NCBI GenBank assembly: GCA_000320605.2
Contig: KB445800.1
Location: forward strand, 1,422,383 to 1,486,382
Length of the DNA stretch: 64,000 nucleotides
Origin: Gelatoporia subvermispora B
Lineage: Eukaryota; Basidiomycota; Agaricomycetes; Polyporales; Gelatoporiaceae
Direction of reading: 5' to 3'
The position numbers and the translations under genes are program-made. Below are positions 23,398 through 36,629 of this stretch, in pieces; the stretch's first letter is position 1; each line of letters begins with the position of its first letter. Under the pieces are notes generated by a model, which was not told the DNA's origin, did no database searches, and saw only the letters and a list, made by a program, of their open reading frames with translations.

Positions 23398-26300
23398 ATG
23401 GACAGCTTCGCCGAGCCGCGCCCTGCGCCTGACACGCCCTCTGACCTCGCCGCCGTCCGCGCCCAGGTCGCTTCGCTCGAGGACTCCCACCGCGCGCAGG
23501 GCATTCCCCTCTCGGGGCGTATCATTCACCTTTGTCATTACCTCCCCTTCCAAGCCGCCCTCGCCCGGCCGCCGTCGACCTCCAAGCCCCCTAGCCCCCC
23601 AGCGACACCGCCGGCGAAGCCCGCAGACATAGATGCTCCGCTCGCCGACGACGACGAGGAGCACGAGCTCAAGAAATGGCGGCTGACCGTGCGCTACGGC
23701 CACTCTGCAATGGTCAGCGGCATCACCTCGCTCGCGGCGACGCACGACCAGATCGTCATCGGCTGGACGGGCGACATCGACGCCGCCCCGCTCGCATCAG
23801 GGCTCTCTGCCACGAGCGCGCCCACGTCGTCCCCGCCCGAGCGCGAGCAGGTCGAGCGCGTGCCGTTTGCGAACGTGTCCGCCGAGGAGCGCACCGCGCT
23901 GGAGAAGATCCTCACGGAGCACCGCATGCGCGACGAGCCAGAGGACGGCAAGCCGATCACATACGTTCCCGTCTGGCTCGAGGACACCGTCGCCCACGGG
24001 CACTACGACGGATATTGCAAGCAGAGTGAGTCTCCTACTCCCCTGTGTCTCGTTCCATGCATCTGTGCTTGTGACCCGGGCGCGCTGGTGCTGTCCGTTC
24101 GCTCCCCACCGCATTTTCCCTCGTATCTAGCGTTTGTCCTCCCGAGATTTCACCTCTCATGCTCGATCCGTCTGCACGCCTGCATCAATGCGTGCAGAGC
24201 TCCCGATTCGTCTGCAGAGTCCCAAATCTTCGCGTTCTCGTCCCAATTTATACACCACGACAACCCGCTTCGCGGATTTGCCTTGCCCTTCACCGAAGCG
24301 GACTGAATGGGCTCGTTGAGCGTATCTTATCTCGCACTATTCTCGGGTGCGCCCGTACCTGTATCCGTGTTGGGCTTCTATACACGGGGTCCGCGCTGCT
24401 GCCGTGCGCGGCATTCCGCACGTCTCCGTCCGTTCGGTGCGACCGAGATGGAAGGTCGCTCCCGGGCATCTGGGTGGGCGTCCATGCATCTGCACAAGGA
24501 CATATCTGATCGTATGCGTCATGCGTGGAGTGGTGGACGCCGGGACCTGTTGTTGCCGCAGTATGGCGCAGGTCGGGCATCGGGGTGCGTGTATGACGCT
24601 GTGTGCGCGGTATATCGGGGCCGATGGGAAGGGGGATCGTGGTGTGCACGCATGTATTGACCGCTCGCTGACGATGGATGCGCACTGACAGCGCTCTGGC
24701 CGCTCTTCCACTACCTTCTCTGGCAAGATGTTGCGACCGAGTATGCGTCGGCCGACACGCACTGGCCCGCGTATGCCAAGGCTAACCGCACGTTCGCGGA
24801 CCGCGTCGCGGAGGTCTACCGTCCCGGTACGTCGCCCGACGTATCTTCCTCCAGCCCTCACTGACGTCCCTCTGTGGCCACTAGGCGACCTGATTTGGAT
24901 CCACGACTACCACCTGCTGCTCACGCCGCAGCTGCTCCGGTCGGCGCTGCCCGAGGCGGCGATCGGTTTGTTCGTGCACACGCCGTTCCCGAGCTCGGAG
25001 GTGTTCCGCTGCCTGCCGCGCAGGAAGGAGATCCTGGACGGGATGCTCGGCGCGAACTTGATATGCTTCCAGACCTACTCGTACTCGCGGCACTTCACGT
25101 CGTCGTGTGTGCGCGTATGTGGATACGAGATCACCAGCGCGGGGGGCATTGATGTGCAGGGCCATGTGGCGGCGATCGCGTATTGCCCGGTTGGTGTGGA
25201 TGCGGAGAGGGTCGCAAAGGATACGTGAGTGGTATCAAGTGGGGTTTGTTTCGAGAGGAAGTGCTGATACAGGTTGCCGGTGTGCAGGTTCCGCCCTGGG
25301 ATTCAGGCCAAGCTCGAGGCGCTTCGTGCGTTGTACGAGGGCAAGAAGATTATTGTGGGCCGCGACAAACTCGATGTCGTCAAGGGTGTCGTCCAGAAGG
25401 TGTGTAGTCTCTTCAACGATGTTACGCTTCGCGCATGAGCGCTTACTTGTGTCATGTCGGCAGCTGCGTGCGTTTGAGAAGCTGCTCCAGGACTATCCGC
25501 AGTGGATTGGGAATGTGGTTCTCATCCAGGTCACTTCGCCTGCGCTATCCGACTCGCCAAAGCTCGAGCGCCAGGTATCCGAGATTGTCGCGCACATCAA
25601 TGGAGAGTATGGTTCGCTCGACTTCATTCCGGTTCACCACTAGTAAGCGACGGTTTCCTTAACTGAGATCGAATATGAATTGACCGCCGTTGTACACGCC
25701 CCTTCAGCCACCAGACAATCAACAAGGACGAGTTCTACGCGCTCCTGAGCGTTGCGGACCTGGGCGTGATCACGCCGCTACGAGACGGGATGAACACGAC
25801 GTCGATGGAGTTCGTGATCGCGCAGGAGCCGACGAAGCGCTCGCCGCTGGTTCTATCGGAGTTCATGGGTATCTCGAGCAACATGGGCGATGCGCTGCAG
25901 TGCAACCCGTGGAACATCGGCGAGGTTGCGGCCGCGATGCACCGTGGGCTGACGATGTCTGACGAAGAGAAGGCGAGCAGGCACCGGAACTTGTACAAGG
26001 TCGTCACGACGCACACGAGCGCGACGTGGGCCGCGATGCTCGCGAAGATGCTGCTCGCGCAGTTGGGCCGCTTGAACATGGCTCGCCAGACGCCGCCGCT
26101 CCCGCGCGAGACGCTGACTGAGCACTACACGAAGGCGAAAAAGCGGTTGTTCCTCTTTGACTACGATGTGCGTGCTTCGTTTGAGACGCAGGTGGGAGAG
26201 GGTGCTGATTGAGATACAGGGTACGCTCGCGCCGATCGTGAAGGTGCCGAGCATGGCGGTCCCGTCGGAGCCGACGCTCGCGGCGCTCGAGGCGCTGACG

Positions 26301-27382
26301 GCGGACCCGCGGAACGTGGTGTACATCATCTCGGGGCGCGACGGCGAATTCCTCGAGCAGCATCTCGGGCACATCCGCGGGCTCGGTATGAGCGCGGAGC
26401 ACGGCGGGTTCATCCGCGAGCCCGGCAGCACCGTGTGGCGCAACTTCACGGAAAACCTCGACATGGACTGGATGGGCGAGGTGCTCGAGATCTTCAAGTA
26501 CTACACCGAGGTGAGTCGGCGTGGCCGGGATGTGGATGTGGGAAGAGGAAGTGAGATGGGAAACTGATGCGATGTGCTTGTAGCGCACGACGGGCAGCCA
26601 TATTGAGGTCAAGAAGAGCTCGATTACGTGGCACTACCGCTCTAGTGATCCCGAGTGGGGGTGAGTAGCGATTACTGGACTTCGTGGGGAGCGGGATGCT
26701 GAATGTCTTCGTCGACAGCTTGTTCCAGTGCCGCCAGTGCCAGGACCTGCTCGAGAACAACCTCGCGCGCAAGCGGCCCATTGAGGGTGAGTGTAGCAGG
26801 CAGCAGTAGCGATCGCGGGGATCGTGCTCACATCGCGATATAGTGCTGGTCGGAAAGAAGAACCTGGAGGTCCGCCCGATGGCCGTGAACAAGGTGTGTC
26901 TGCCGAGCGGCAAGGCTCATGTGATATTGGCAGCTGAGCGACGTCATGCTAGGGCGAGATCGTTAAGCGCATCCTCTACTTCAACCCTGACGCCGAATTT
27001 GTCTTCTGCGCGGGCGACGACAAGGTACGCGGTGTGGAGCGGGGAGTTGCTATAGTTGCTTATGGCTGATGTGTACACGCAGACCGATGAGGATATGTTC
27101 CGCGCGCTCCTGCTCTTCAACGGCGGCGGCGAGTCCGAGAAGGCCTTCCTTGAGCCGCCGCTTTCCGTGACGCTGCTCGCGAAGGAGTCGACGACCAAGT
27201 TCGAGCCTGTCGAGCTCGCGATCTCGAGAGACGCCGTGTTCACGACCGCCGTCGGGCACAGCAGCAAACGCACACTTGCCGCTTGGCACGTCACGACGCC
27301 CGAGGAGATCGTCGAGCACATGCACCAGCTCTTCAACCCGCAGCCGAACGGCCACGACGAAGAAGCCAAGAGCAACCTATAG
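23398..27382 (+). CDS. TPS2: trehalose-6-phosphate phosphatase (Tps2 type, GT20 + HAD domains)
   Basis: Twelve exons read by eye join in phase to about 904 codons, from ATG 23,398 to TAG 27,380-27,382. The N-terminal GT20-like domain has DLIWIHDYHLLLTPQLLR, HTPFPSSEVFRCLPRRKEI, VGRDKLDVVKGVVQKLRAFE and VITPLRDGMNTTSMEFV. The C-terminal HAD phosphatase domain has the nucleophile motif LFLFDYDGTLAPIV, then YIISGRDGEF, SAEHGGFIREPG and the acidic FVFCAGDDKTDEDMFRAL. It would dephosphorylate trehalose-6-phosphate to trehalose in the cytosol, as part of the synthase complex. The GRDKLDVVKG form of the sugar-nucleotide loop and the intact DxD motif favour Tps2 over the synthase Tps1. Intron 1 (24,026-24,691) is 666 bp, while the other introns are about 48-66 bp. 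Confidence 0.93.
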
Positions 27383-27664
27383 ACTGTACTCCGATACCGA
27401 TACCCGTCGCCTACTGATGACGGTGACGACGACTTCTTCCGCTTGCGACATATATACATACATGATGGGCGTTGCAGGCTATGCGGTTTTGACACTCTGA
27501 AGATATACAGTGTACGAGTTATTGGCAGCAGCTTAAGAATTTTGTATTTCGCCCCATCGGGACCAACTATAGCACAAAGATATAGAGAACATAACTTTCA
27601 GCGTAACGTAGAGCACTTCATCTTACAGCGCCTGACGGAGAAGAAATCAAAATCAAGATGTTAT

Positions 27665-30073
27665 TTAGACAGCATCCGCCTGCATGGGGATAGCCTGACC
27701 GCCCTTCGCCGCACCCGGCGAGAACGTGTGCCAGCGGTCGTTGAAACGGACGTCTGTGTGATGATGAGTGCTGAAACCATTGCTTTGATGGCAGGAGATA
27801 CCCACCGAGCGGTCGGCCACCATACATGTAGTTCTGGAACTTGGCGATGGCAGTTTCTGCCTCCTGGACCTGTGCGAACTGGACGACGCCACACCCCTTG
27901 GAGCGCGTACCCTCGAAGAGAATCTCCGCGAGCTCGACCTGACCGGTGGTCTCGAAGAGCTCGACAAGATCCTCATTCGCGGTGGACCACGGCAGCTACG
28001 CGTTCATTAGTATGCGCGCAAGTAGCTCAATTGACATTCACTCACGTTTCGGACCATGATCTGCTGGCTCGGCTCAGCATCGTAGCCGGCGTATGCAGCA
28101 CCAGCACCAGCGCCAGAGCCATAGCCTCCGCCGTACGCGTCCATGCGCATGCTGCCACCCTGCTGATCGGGTCCGGAGTAGTCTGCGTACAGGTCCTGGC
28201 TGGAGAAATCGCGACTGGAGGCACCGGCATAGCCGCCACGGAAGCCGCCACGGAAACCACCCCGTGGGGCTCCGCGAAGACCACCACGCATGCCACCACG
28301 TAGTCCACCACGGAATGCACCTGGGCCAGAGAGGCCAGCGTAGCGGTCCTGGGTGAAATGTTCAGCGGGTGAGACCCCATGGCGGGGCATGGAGCGACAG
28401 TACTTACCTCGCGGACTTCCAAGGTACGGCCATACCAGTCAAAACCGTTGTACATGCCTGAACTACGGTCAATACCCAACCTTGCATCGAATGCTCACTC
28501 GAGACACTCACTAATTGCTTGCTGGGCATCCTTCGCAGTCTCAAAGATGACCGTGCCGGAACCCTTGGGCCGGCCATCTGCGCCAATGTTGATATCGGCA
28601 CGGATGATGTTACCGGCGGACCGGAATAGATCCTTCAAATCTTGCCAGCCGGCCTGGTACGGTAGCTTTTACAGAAGCATATTAGCATCCCTCGGGACCC
28701 TCGGGAGTCCTGTAATCGCACTTACGTTGCCAACGTAGAGCTGGTTGCCCGGGTTTTGCGCGGCGCCAAAGAAGTTGTGGGACGGAGGGCGAGGCGGTGG
28801 AGCAGCGTGAAGCCCTTGACCAGCCATAGCCATACCAATCTTGCCAGGCACAGGCGTGGCACCAAAGCGTGACTCGTTCTCGCGATCCTGAGCAAAAGTG
28901 AGCTCACGTCTGAACAAGGCGGGTAAGTACTCACCTCACGAATAAACACAGGACGGCCCAGAAGGGGCTGCTCGGACAGCTCTCGGACGGAGCGCTGAGC
29001 ATCTTCTTGAGAGGCGAACTCGACGATACTGAATGAGATATTCAATGAGTACAAGTGGACGCCTAGATAAGCAAATATTACTTACCCGCATCCCTTGGAA
29101 ATGCCGGTGGGCGTAACGAGGACTTCGGCGAAGAGAACCTCACCAGCTAATACCCCAAAAGAAAGCTCCCATCAATAACCGTCCTCTCAACTCGCCACTC
29201 CATCAATAAACCAAGAAATTCCGGCATTGACTCCGCGGCCAACGACTCTGCGATTCCACTCTGCAGTCGCGAAGAACGCCTCTCCGAAGAATGCCTCTCC
29301 TCTCCTCAAGCAGACTCTCAGAAAATCGCCCGCCACTTCGTCCATCTGAATAAAAACTAATCTGGGATTCCCCAACCCACCTCCCCTCATAAATTCCATC
29401 AGGTCACGGAATTTGACGTCGTAGCTGAGGTTGCCGACGTAGACCCGGTTTTCTCTCTTGCTCTGTTTGGCGAATTCGACGGCTTCTTCGTGTGGGGCGT
29501 TCATCGGGCCGCCCAGAGAGCGCGCAAAGGGGTCAGCGGGCTTGCGGTCGCGGCTGCGCGAACGCGAGCGAGAACGGCTCCGCGAGCGTGTGGGGGAGAG
29601 AGAGCGACGCGCACGACGGCGCGGGGACGTAGATCTCTTAGAACGAGAGCGAGATCTCGAACGTGACCTCCTCCGCTGCTTCAGAGAGATGAGCCAATCC
29701 GAAAGGTACTGTCGACCTGCAAGGTACTCACATCTCCGTTGCGCCTGTGGTCGGGCTCCCAGTGGTCACCACCACTTCTGCGGCTGCGACCTGCGCGATT
29801 CATGAGAGTCAGCTACAACCTAACTTAGGAGCAACAGGTGCCCCGAAAGTGTGGCGGAGGACGACACGTACCGGGATCGCGTCTGTCGCGGTCCCTCTCG
29901 CGCTCACGCTCTTTGTCGCGGTCGCGCCTCTCCCTCTCCCTCTCCCGTTCTCTATCCCTTTCTCTCTCGCGCTGGCTCTCGCGTTCCCTGTCCCTATCAC
30001 GGTCGACATCCCGGTCCCTCTCGCGGTCCCGCTTTTCTTCCAAATCATCCTTAACCTTCATGTCGACGTCCAT
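27665..30073 (-). CDS. SR-type mRNA-binding protein with three RRMs (Gbp2/Hrb1-like)
   Basis: The start is placed at ATG 30,073 (MDVDMKVKDDLEEK). It is followed by a long Arg/Asp/Glu low-complexity run (about 30,030-29,880), then a small HWEPDHRRNGD exon. An Arg/Ser-rich segment (about 29,660-29,530) leads to RRM1: RVYVGNLSYDVKFRDLMEF, then GEVLFAEVLVTPTGISKGCG and VEFASQEDAQRSVREL. RRM2 starts at NQLYVGN (about 28,740) and includes KGSGTVIFETAKDAQQAI. A Gly/Arg-rich linker (GGLRGGMRGGLRGAPRGGFR, about 28,310) precedes RRM3, with EDLVELFETTGQVELAEILF, then GVVQFAQVQEAETAI. This layout matches the yeast Gbp2/Hrb1 nuclear mRNA-export and surveillance proteins; assignment to that subgroup is inference. 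An upstream in-frame ATG exists at 30,220. The gene is convergent with the trehalose gene, with a 282-bp gap. Confidence 0.85.
29880..30030 (-). repeat. Arg-Asp/Arg-Glu codon repeat
   Basis: A low-complexity purine-rich run on the coding strand encodes alternating RD, RE and RER dipeptides. It sits in the N-terminal region of the RRM protein, so the repeat is coding. Confidence 0.8.
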
Positions 30074-31272
30074 GTTGATGGTAGTGTTCTCTGGACGGGC
30101 AATCGAACGAGCCGGTGATGCCGCAGTGGTGGTCGAAGACAGGGACCGACGAGGTAAATTTCGTCGTTCTCCGCGCACTGCCGCCGAGCGCTCTTCCAAA
30201 CGGACTTTGTCTATCCGCACCCATACGCCCTATAACGCGCAGTTTCAATCTCCGCACCCTTTCGGAGTTTGAGCGTGTCGCTCCCCCATTTCTCGAATGC
30301 AACAATTCCGTGTTGTGGTCTCGAAGCTGCAGATATTTAATTTTACTCATGACCGTCTAAATGCCACTCAACATGCATCTTCAACGTATCGTTGAATATC
30401 AACATTCGAGCAAAACAGTGTGTTCTTCCACTCTTCGACGTGGCCAGACTCCCGGTAACAGGACCTTGTGTGGACATGAGGTGGCAAGTGTAAGCCATAC
30501 TGACTCATACCATCAATATTAGTCCCTACGCAATCTACGCTGATTGCTCTCACAAGCCCAGTCGGTGACACCAATCAATGCTTGAGTGCATTCAGGGTAC
30601 GTCACCTGAGCAACTCGGGACACCGCTTCGTGGACGAATGAGCGATATCAGCTGCATTCGCTGTATTCATTCCTGTATGCAAGCGAGCCAAATTCACGAG
30701 GTAAGCTTCGACTCTCATGCATACTGATCGTTCGGCTGTCCACATGAGTGGTAAGATAACATACGGTGTATCTCTGGGCCATGGACAATCTGGTGCATGC
30801 TCTCTCATGCAATGGTCGTCACAGGTATACCTACGGATGGCTATGCGCTCTCGCATCTGAGAGGACGCGCGAAGCAGGACGATCTTTCTTGCGGGCTACC
30901 TTAAGTCACTCGGGAGGTGTTCCCACAGATGCCTCTAATGATAGACGTACGTGTTCCACCAGTGCCACTTGCTTGACGTATAACGCTTGTATCCGAATAT
31001 CGTCTGTGTCAGCCACCAGATGACCCTTCTCGCCACTGCATCGGCCGCTTCGCGAAACTCTGCAGTGGGACAAATCTGACTGATGTGTGAGCAGACTAAC
31101 AATTAGGCCGCAATGCCGAGAAGACGTCTGCGAAGTCGTGGAGAAACTCGTACCTTTCTCGTAATATGAGATTGACGTGCGCATTCCTAGCCTCTGCCGA
31201 TGCACGTATAAGAGAGGGGATATATTCGCGGGCTCTCCCGCTTGGAGACGTTTCCAACAGCTGCCTGAGGCT
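30074..31272. other. divergent intergenic region
   Basis: 1.2 kb between the minus-strand RRM gene and the plus-strand monooxygenase. No gene was recognised. A TATA-like tataag occurs near 31,206, about 65 bp upstream of the monooxygenase ATG. Confidence 0.4.
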
Positions 31273-33858
31273 ATGGGTACCGGAGCATCTTCCTCGAATG
31301 TTTCCAATGGGACTAGCGATGCGTCCACTCTATCCGAGTTCAAACTCGGCGAATTTTCCATTGACGAACCCAGACCCATGCGCATCGTCGTAGTCGGTGC
31401 TGGATTCAGCGGCATACTTGCGGGCATCCGGTACGCAATGGTCTATGTACGTGGCTCAGAGGCTGATTCCAGTTCCGCGGTTGTAGATTCCGTCAGAAGA
31501 TGAAGAACATCAGCCTCACAGTGTACGAGCAAAATGCTGGAGTTGGAGGCACCTGGTATAGCAACAAGTATCCAGGTCTTGCTTGCGATGTCCCTGGTCA
31601 TTCTGTAAGCTTCCGTAACGAAATTTGAGGACGTGTGTCTTACACGCGATATAGTATCAGTATTCATTCACGACGAAGGTAAGTGTGACGCAGCCTTAAC
31701 GGGATCTCAACACATAGCCGGTTCCTAATTTTCGAATTCCTACACAATTACAGAGGGACTGGACGTCGTTTTATCCATCCGGCCCGGAGATTCGCCAGTA
31801 CCTCGAGAGCGTGGTAGAAGAACACAAGCTCGGTCCATACATCAAGCTACGACATCAGCTTGCGCACGCACAGTACGAAGAATCCTCCGGCAAGTGGCAC
31901 CTACGCATTCGCAAGAAGATTCTCGGCCCCAATGGCGATCAATTCGAAGAGTTCGAAGACACAGCTGATTTCTTGTTGACTTGTGTCGGCCTGATCTCGC
32001 GCTGGAAATGGCCAGATATCGATGGTCTCGAGAATTTCCGGGGGAAGATGTTCCATAGTGCGAACTTCGACGTCGGCGAACAGACTTGGCAGGAAGCCGC
32101 TGCAACCTGGGGTGACAAGAAGGTAGCTGTTATCGGAGTGGTGAGAACAATCCCATCCTGCGATGTGGTGATTTACTTAGACGATGTGGCCATAGGGCTC
32201 GAGTGCACTGCAGATCGTGCCTGCGCTTCAGGACAAGGTCGCAAAACTCACGAACTATGTCCGTGGAAAAACTTGGCTGGTTCCACCATTCTTCAGCACG
32301 AGGATGGCGGAGTTCTTCAACAGGGACCCCAAGTCTGAAGATTGTATGTCGTGCGGTCTCTGTTTGTACATGTGGCATAACCATGACATGCCTTTCCCTT
32401 AGTCGTCTTTACTGAGGAAGAGAAGGCCAAGTTCAAGGATCCAGAAGTGTTCAAACGTTTCAGGCGTGAAATGGAATCCGAGTTCCAAGTTAGCATAACA
32501 TAGTTCATGATCCCGAGTTTGAGCTAACGGCCATTTAGAGCATGCACTCGCTTATCTTGAAAGGTAGCAAAGAGCAAGAGCAGGCAAAGAATGACTTTGA
32601 CAAGGGAATGAGGGAGAGACTAGCTAAGAAGGCATGGATTGCGGACCATCGTGAGTCGATTGCGTCGACCTGGACATGATCTAATCAGCTTCCTCACAAG
32701 TGGTCCCCGACTTCGGGGTTACGTGTCGTCGCATCACACCTGGCCCTGGGTATCTAGAAGCGCTTTGCAAAGATCATGTACGTAGTGACCCTGTGATCTC
32801 TGCAGGTCATGCCGGTGAAGGGTATATCCGTTTCCTAGGTTGACTTCGTACCAACACATATCAAACGCATCACACCCACCGGAATTGAGACTATCGATGG
32901 CAAACATGAAGATTTCGATATCATCATATGTGCTACAGGTACAGATACTTCATGAGTATGATTCCCGGATGCTGATCGTGAGCGACACTGGGCTAGGATA
33001 CGACACGTCTTCCCAGTATGAGTTCGATATGATTGGCCGAGGTGGTATAACACTTCAAGATCGATGGAACCCGCATCCAGAGACGTACCTCTCTCTGACT
33101 GTTGACGGCTTCCCTAACTGGTTCTTCGTCTTCGGCCCGAATGGGGTCCTTGGAGCGGGCTTGTTGCTACCCCTGCTTGAACGTCAAGTGGCTTACTCTG
33201 TGCAAGTTGCGCAGAAGCTCCAACGTGAGCGGCTCAAGAGCATTGAGGTGACGCCCGCCGCTGTGAGAGATTTCGATGAATATCTAGAGGTGAGCTCAGG
33301 GAATGGTCCCAGTGCCCACAACGCACTCATGCACTAAACCTGTCTGTAGCATTTCTTTCCGAAGGTGCGTTTCAGAAATCGTGAGATCGATAGTAGAGTA
33401 CAATGAGTCATGACTTCGTGGTGCAGACCGTGTACAGTGAGAAGTGCCGCTCATGGTACAAAAATGGAAAGGACGAAGGTCGCATCACTGGATTATGGCC
33501 TGGTATGCCACCTTTCATGTCGCGCGTTGGCTCTATTAATTGATCCCACCGCAGGCTCTGATTTGCATGGAATACGCGCAATTGAGCATCCGAGGTGGGA
33601 AGACTATACGTACGAATACCTTGATCCGGCACGCAACCGCTTCTACTGGCTGGGCGACGGCCAAACGTATGGCGAGAAAGCAAAGACTGGGGATCGTAAG
33701 GGCATCTCTTCTTTACACACGCCTCAAAGTGCTCACCTGCTGACTCAGTTGCGTGGTACCTGGATGACGATGAGGTCGACTGCCCACCAAGTGCGTGTTT
33801 GACGCTGTCACCTTCACCATATATTTGACCATTAGATTCACCAGTCCCGGAGAGCTAG
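31273..33858 (+). CDS. Baeyer-Villiger-type flavin monooxygenase, copy 1
   Basis: ATG 31,273 gives MGTGASSSNVSNG. The FAD-binding motif IVVVGAGFSGILAG is followed by GGTWYSNKYPGLACD, which fits the first Baeyer-Villiger fingerprint. FRGKMFHSANFDVGEQTW fits the second only in part, because the usual W-P after the histidine is replaced. Then come the NADPH Rossmann motif VAVIGVGSSALQIVPAL, CRRITPGPGYLEALCKDH, DIIICATGYDTSSQYEF, and a tail with RSWYKNGKDEGRITGLWPG, HPRWEDYTYEYLDP and FYWLGDGQTYGEK. The last exon ends PPNSPVPES at 33,858. All introns are short and GT-AG, and no frameshift was seen. It should insert oxygen beside a carbonyl, or oxidise a heteroatom, using FAD and NADPH; the substrate is unknown. 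The closest architecture I recall is the sterigmatocystin StcW-like group. It is a paralogue of the gene at 37.4 kb. Confidence 0.88.
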
Positions 33859-34797
33859 TCCAGGCACAATATTCCAATAACCAGATATCTATGCACTATG
33901 CAAGTAGTTGTAACGAGTGTATCGCGCGACTTCGCAGTCGCAATTCAGCCGTGCCCTAAATATTCATGCGGGTCATAACCGATGCTCTCTCCGCCTGCCT
34001 TGCCGTTGAAACGGAGTGTCACCGAAAGAGCCAGATCCAACTGTTGGGCAACTACGATGGCAGTTCTGTTGTGAGTCTCATTGAGTACTGGTGGACCAGT
34101 GCTCAAATTCCTCCGCCGCACGGAGCCCAGCACGCAGACTCGACACTTCTGTGAGGGAGAGACGATGGCGGCGGTACTCGGGGCACGTGGGTAGGTGGTA
34201 CACGCCGTTTCCTCGGGGAGCGTTGCATCATGTGTAGCAGGGAGTCGGAGATGCTCCAATGCATTCACTCAAGAGGCATGGCCCGTGCCCAATTAAGTGG
34301 GGAGAGGAGGCTTGCCTGGAATCAGGGCAGCTGATAACGTATCAGCTTCTCAAAACCTGCACTGTGGAGTATCGGTTTCAGGTTACCCGCTTTCATTTTG
34401 AGAAGATGCTTGGATCCGAGACAGCGTTCTATCGCCAGGTTCTTCACCTGTTCCGCGTCGATATGCTTGGGCTTCACACTGCTGAGAGGGAGGCGGCCGC
34501 AGAGTTTTGGGAGCATCGATATCGAGCTGGATTGCTTGGCAGGCACTGTCTGTGTGTCGCGACTCGCCGTCCGCGGCCTCGTTCCCTCGTACGTCACAAT
34601 GTACCAGGACTCAGTACTCAGCGCAAGGTCAACTCTATCTTGTAGTGGGTTGTCGATAAGTTACATAACGCCGACAAGCGGCACGACCCGCTGCCGACAC
34701 TTCCCTCTGAACACACACACAGTTGCACCATAGCGAAGTTGCGTTACTCCCAGCCGCCAACCATACATTTGTAATGAGTCAAGCGAGATAGCTACAT
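33859..34797. other. intergenic
   Basis: Downstream of monooxygenase copy 1. The open frame at 34,259-34,645 has no recognisable domain and I treat it as chance. Confidence 0.4.
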
Positions 34798-35715
34798 CTA
34801 GATACTGGACTTAGACACATCTGCCTTCTTCGGCGGAGAAGGTGTCACAGAAGCCTCGGGACGATACAACCAGTAGATAGCGCGCAGCTCGAACTTTGCG
34901 TATTGGTAGTTGACAAGATCGAGAGGTAAAAGTACCCAGAACAGAGAGACACACGATGCGACAAAGCGGGCCACCCAAACAAGTCTGCATGCGAGGTGCA
35001 ATGACGGTGAAGCACAGACGTTGAGGCAAAACGAGCACGACTCAATGGGAAAATGGTCACCGAGAGCAAACTGTTCGGCGGAGGAAGTGGCGGGAAGCTA
35101 AAAGAGGCAGGAAGAGCAAACAAGCGCAAAGGAAGCGTGGGTAAAGCGGATCTGTCGAATTACAGTGAGGGATCTGTACGCCGATCACCAGCGGGAGTGT
35201 GCGACTGGCTCGAGTGTAGAAGGCTTCAGCCACATAGTGGTCTCAAGCTGGTCCGAGCGGAGCCTGGTGGCCTGAAGCAACGCCTTGTTAACTTCTGCTA
35301 TAGACATGTGACTTGCCCGAATTTTCCTCCGCAGGAGGTCCGCAGCGAACCCATGTTGTACCAGGGCCGAACGTTCGCGCACACCTTCCATTAGTGGTTG
35401 GTTGCCCGTCAGAGCATCATATTCTGCTGTGGCGACAAACACTCTGCACTGCCATGATAGGAAGCTGGAATAGTCTGGCCTCGGGGATCCGAAAAAGCGA
35501 AATTCCCTCCCCCCATGAAACCCTACGCCACCTGAGGTGTCAGACAGGATTGAGGCGAGCTGCGATTGCGAACTAAACAAAAGCAGCTTCCGTGCTGAGT
35601 GAATTATGGAAGCTATACGGTGCTCGGTTTGACATCGGAGTGTTCCGTGCTGGTACCTGAGGAGTAATAGCTTACTGTATAAGTACTGTCGCCTTGTTTG
35701 CCCAGTAATTGTCAC
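34798..35715 (-). CDS. possible membrane-protein gene, 3' exons only, unrecognised
   Basis: Three open stretches look spliceable. The first (about 35,450-35,190) reads FVATAEYDALTGNQPLMEGV, then AEVNKALLQATRLRSDQLET, then MWLKPSTLEPVAHSR, ending at a possible GT donor. The second is a short exon FALGDHFPIESCSFCLN (about 35,080-35,030). The third is a last exon LVWVARFVASCVSLFWVLLP, then DLVNYQYAKFELRAIYWLY and ADVSKSSI, with its stop at 34,798-34,800. The last exon has one hydrophobic span followed by a basic tail. The EYDALTGN segment faintly recalls the C-terminal part of alpha/beta-hydrolases, but not enough to name it. The 5' part was not found, so this may be a broken gene. Confidence 0.3.
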
Positions 35716-35939
35716 TACTCACATCTCCGAATATCCCTTTTGGCACAACTCCTGGACCTTATGTGGCTGGGAATGTCTGACATTTCGATCATCGATCGCC
35801 AGCCATTTGATCAGCTTCTCGTAAGATCCCGTATTCGAAGAGTTTATGCGAGAATGCTGCAGTCCTGATACGGTAAACAAATCACTTGAAATGGTTGGCA
35901 ATGGACGTTGTATTTCTCAGCGGTGGCACCGATATCGCG

Positions 35940-36260
35940 TGACGAGGCCTCAATTGGCTCGGATATCTCCAGATTGCGTGCAACTCCGAGTCGTGCTTCA
36001 TGTGCGCGGAATTGCGGCGCTTACCGCATCTACCCTGAGCGCATGAGCTCCGTTTTACCTTGATCCCTCTTCTTCGATGTCACTGCTAACATCTTTTGAC
36101 AGGTTCATTCCATTGCACGTTCAGCATCATTAGTAAATGACAAGCAGGTGCAGCAGCATTCACGATCATGACCCACGTGTAGTTCGCAAACTGTTCTTCG
36201 GGGGATACCACGGTTGCTCGAGGCGATTCACGACTGCGAGCCGAACAAGGGCAGCCTGGT
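35940..36260. repeat. intergenic segment duplication, copy 1
   Basis: Two blocks (about 35,960-36,050 and 36,180-36,240) match blocks at about 36,640-36,730 and 36,890-36,955 in the same order. Shared words include ggaattgcggcgcttaccgc versus ggaattacggcgttcaccgc, and ttcgcaaactgttcttcggg versus ttcgcaacctgttcttcggg. The offset is about 0.7 kb. This is a diverged direct duplication between the two monooxygenase genes. Confidence 0.6.
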
Positions 36261-36629
36261 GGTGAGTGAATTACGGTGAGCCGCGCCTTCCTCAGTCTAG
36301 TGGGAGGATTTCCTGGACTGGTAAATGCGGCGGAATGATTCGCTGCATTATGTTCCTTTGTCTGTACCAATGACACTTCTCGCATCTCCGGGTACGTTCG
36401 AGGCAAAATTCCTCGATCTTGTACGGCTGGGATACTTGGTGACACAGTAGACCTACTGGTGTCTTGATCAGCTCTTTGCATGGGTTCCATTATAGGAAGT
36501 GAATTGGGCTTTCATGCCTAGCAGACAGGTCAGGCGACAATGATACAATCTCAATATGATAGGCAGATGACTGGACACAGTGGGCAGTGGGCATTAAGCG
36601 TCTCTAAAAGGGTACTGCTATCCGTCATA

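Noticed and set aside
24290..24861. Overlapping open frames up to 174 codons inside trehalose phosphatase intron 1 and exon 2
   Set aside because: They are antisense or other-frame shadows in GC-rich sequence. The splice from GT 24,026 to AG 24,691 restores the conserved protein.
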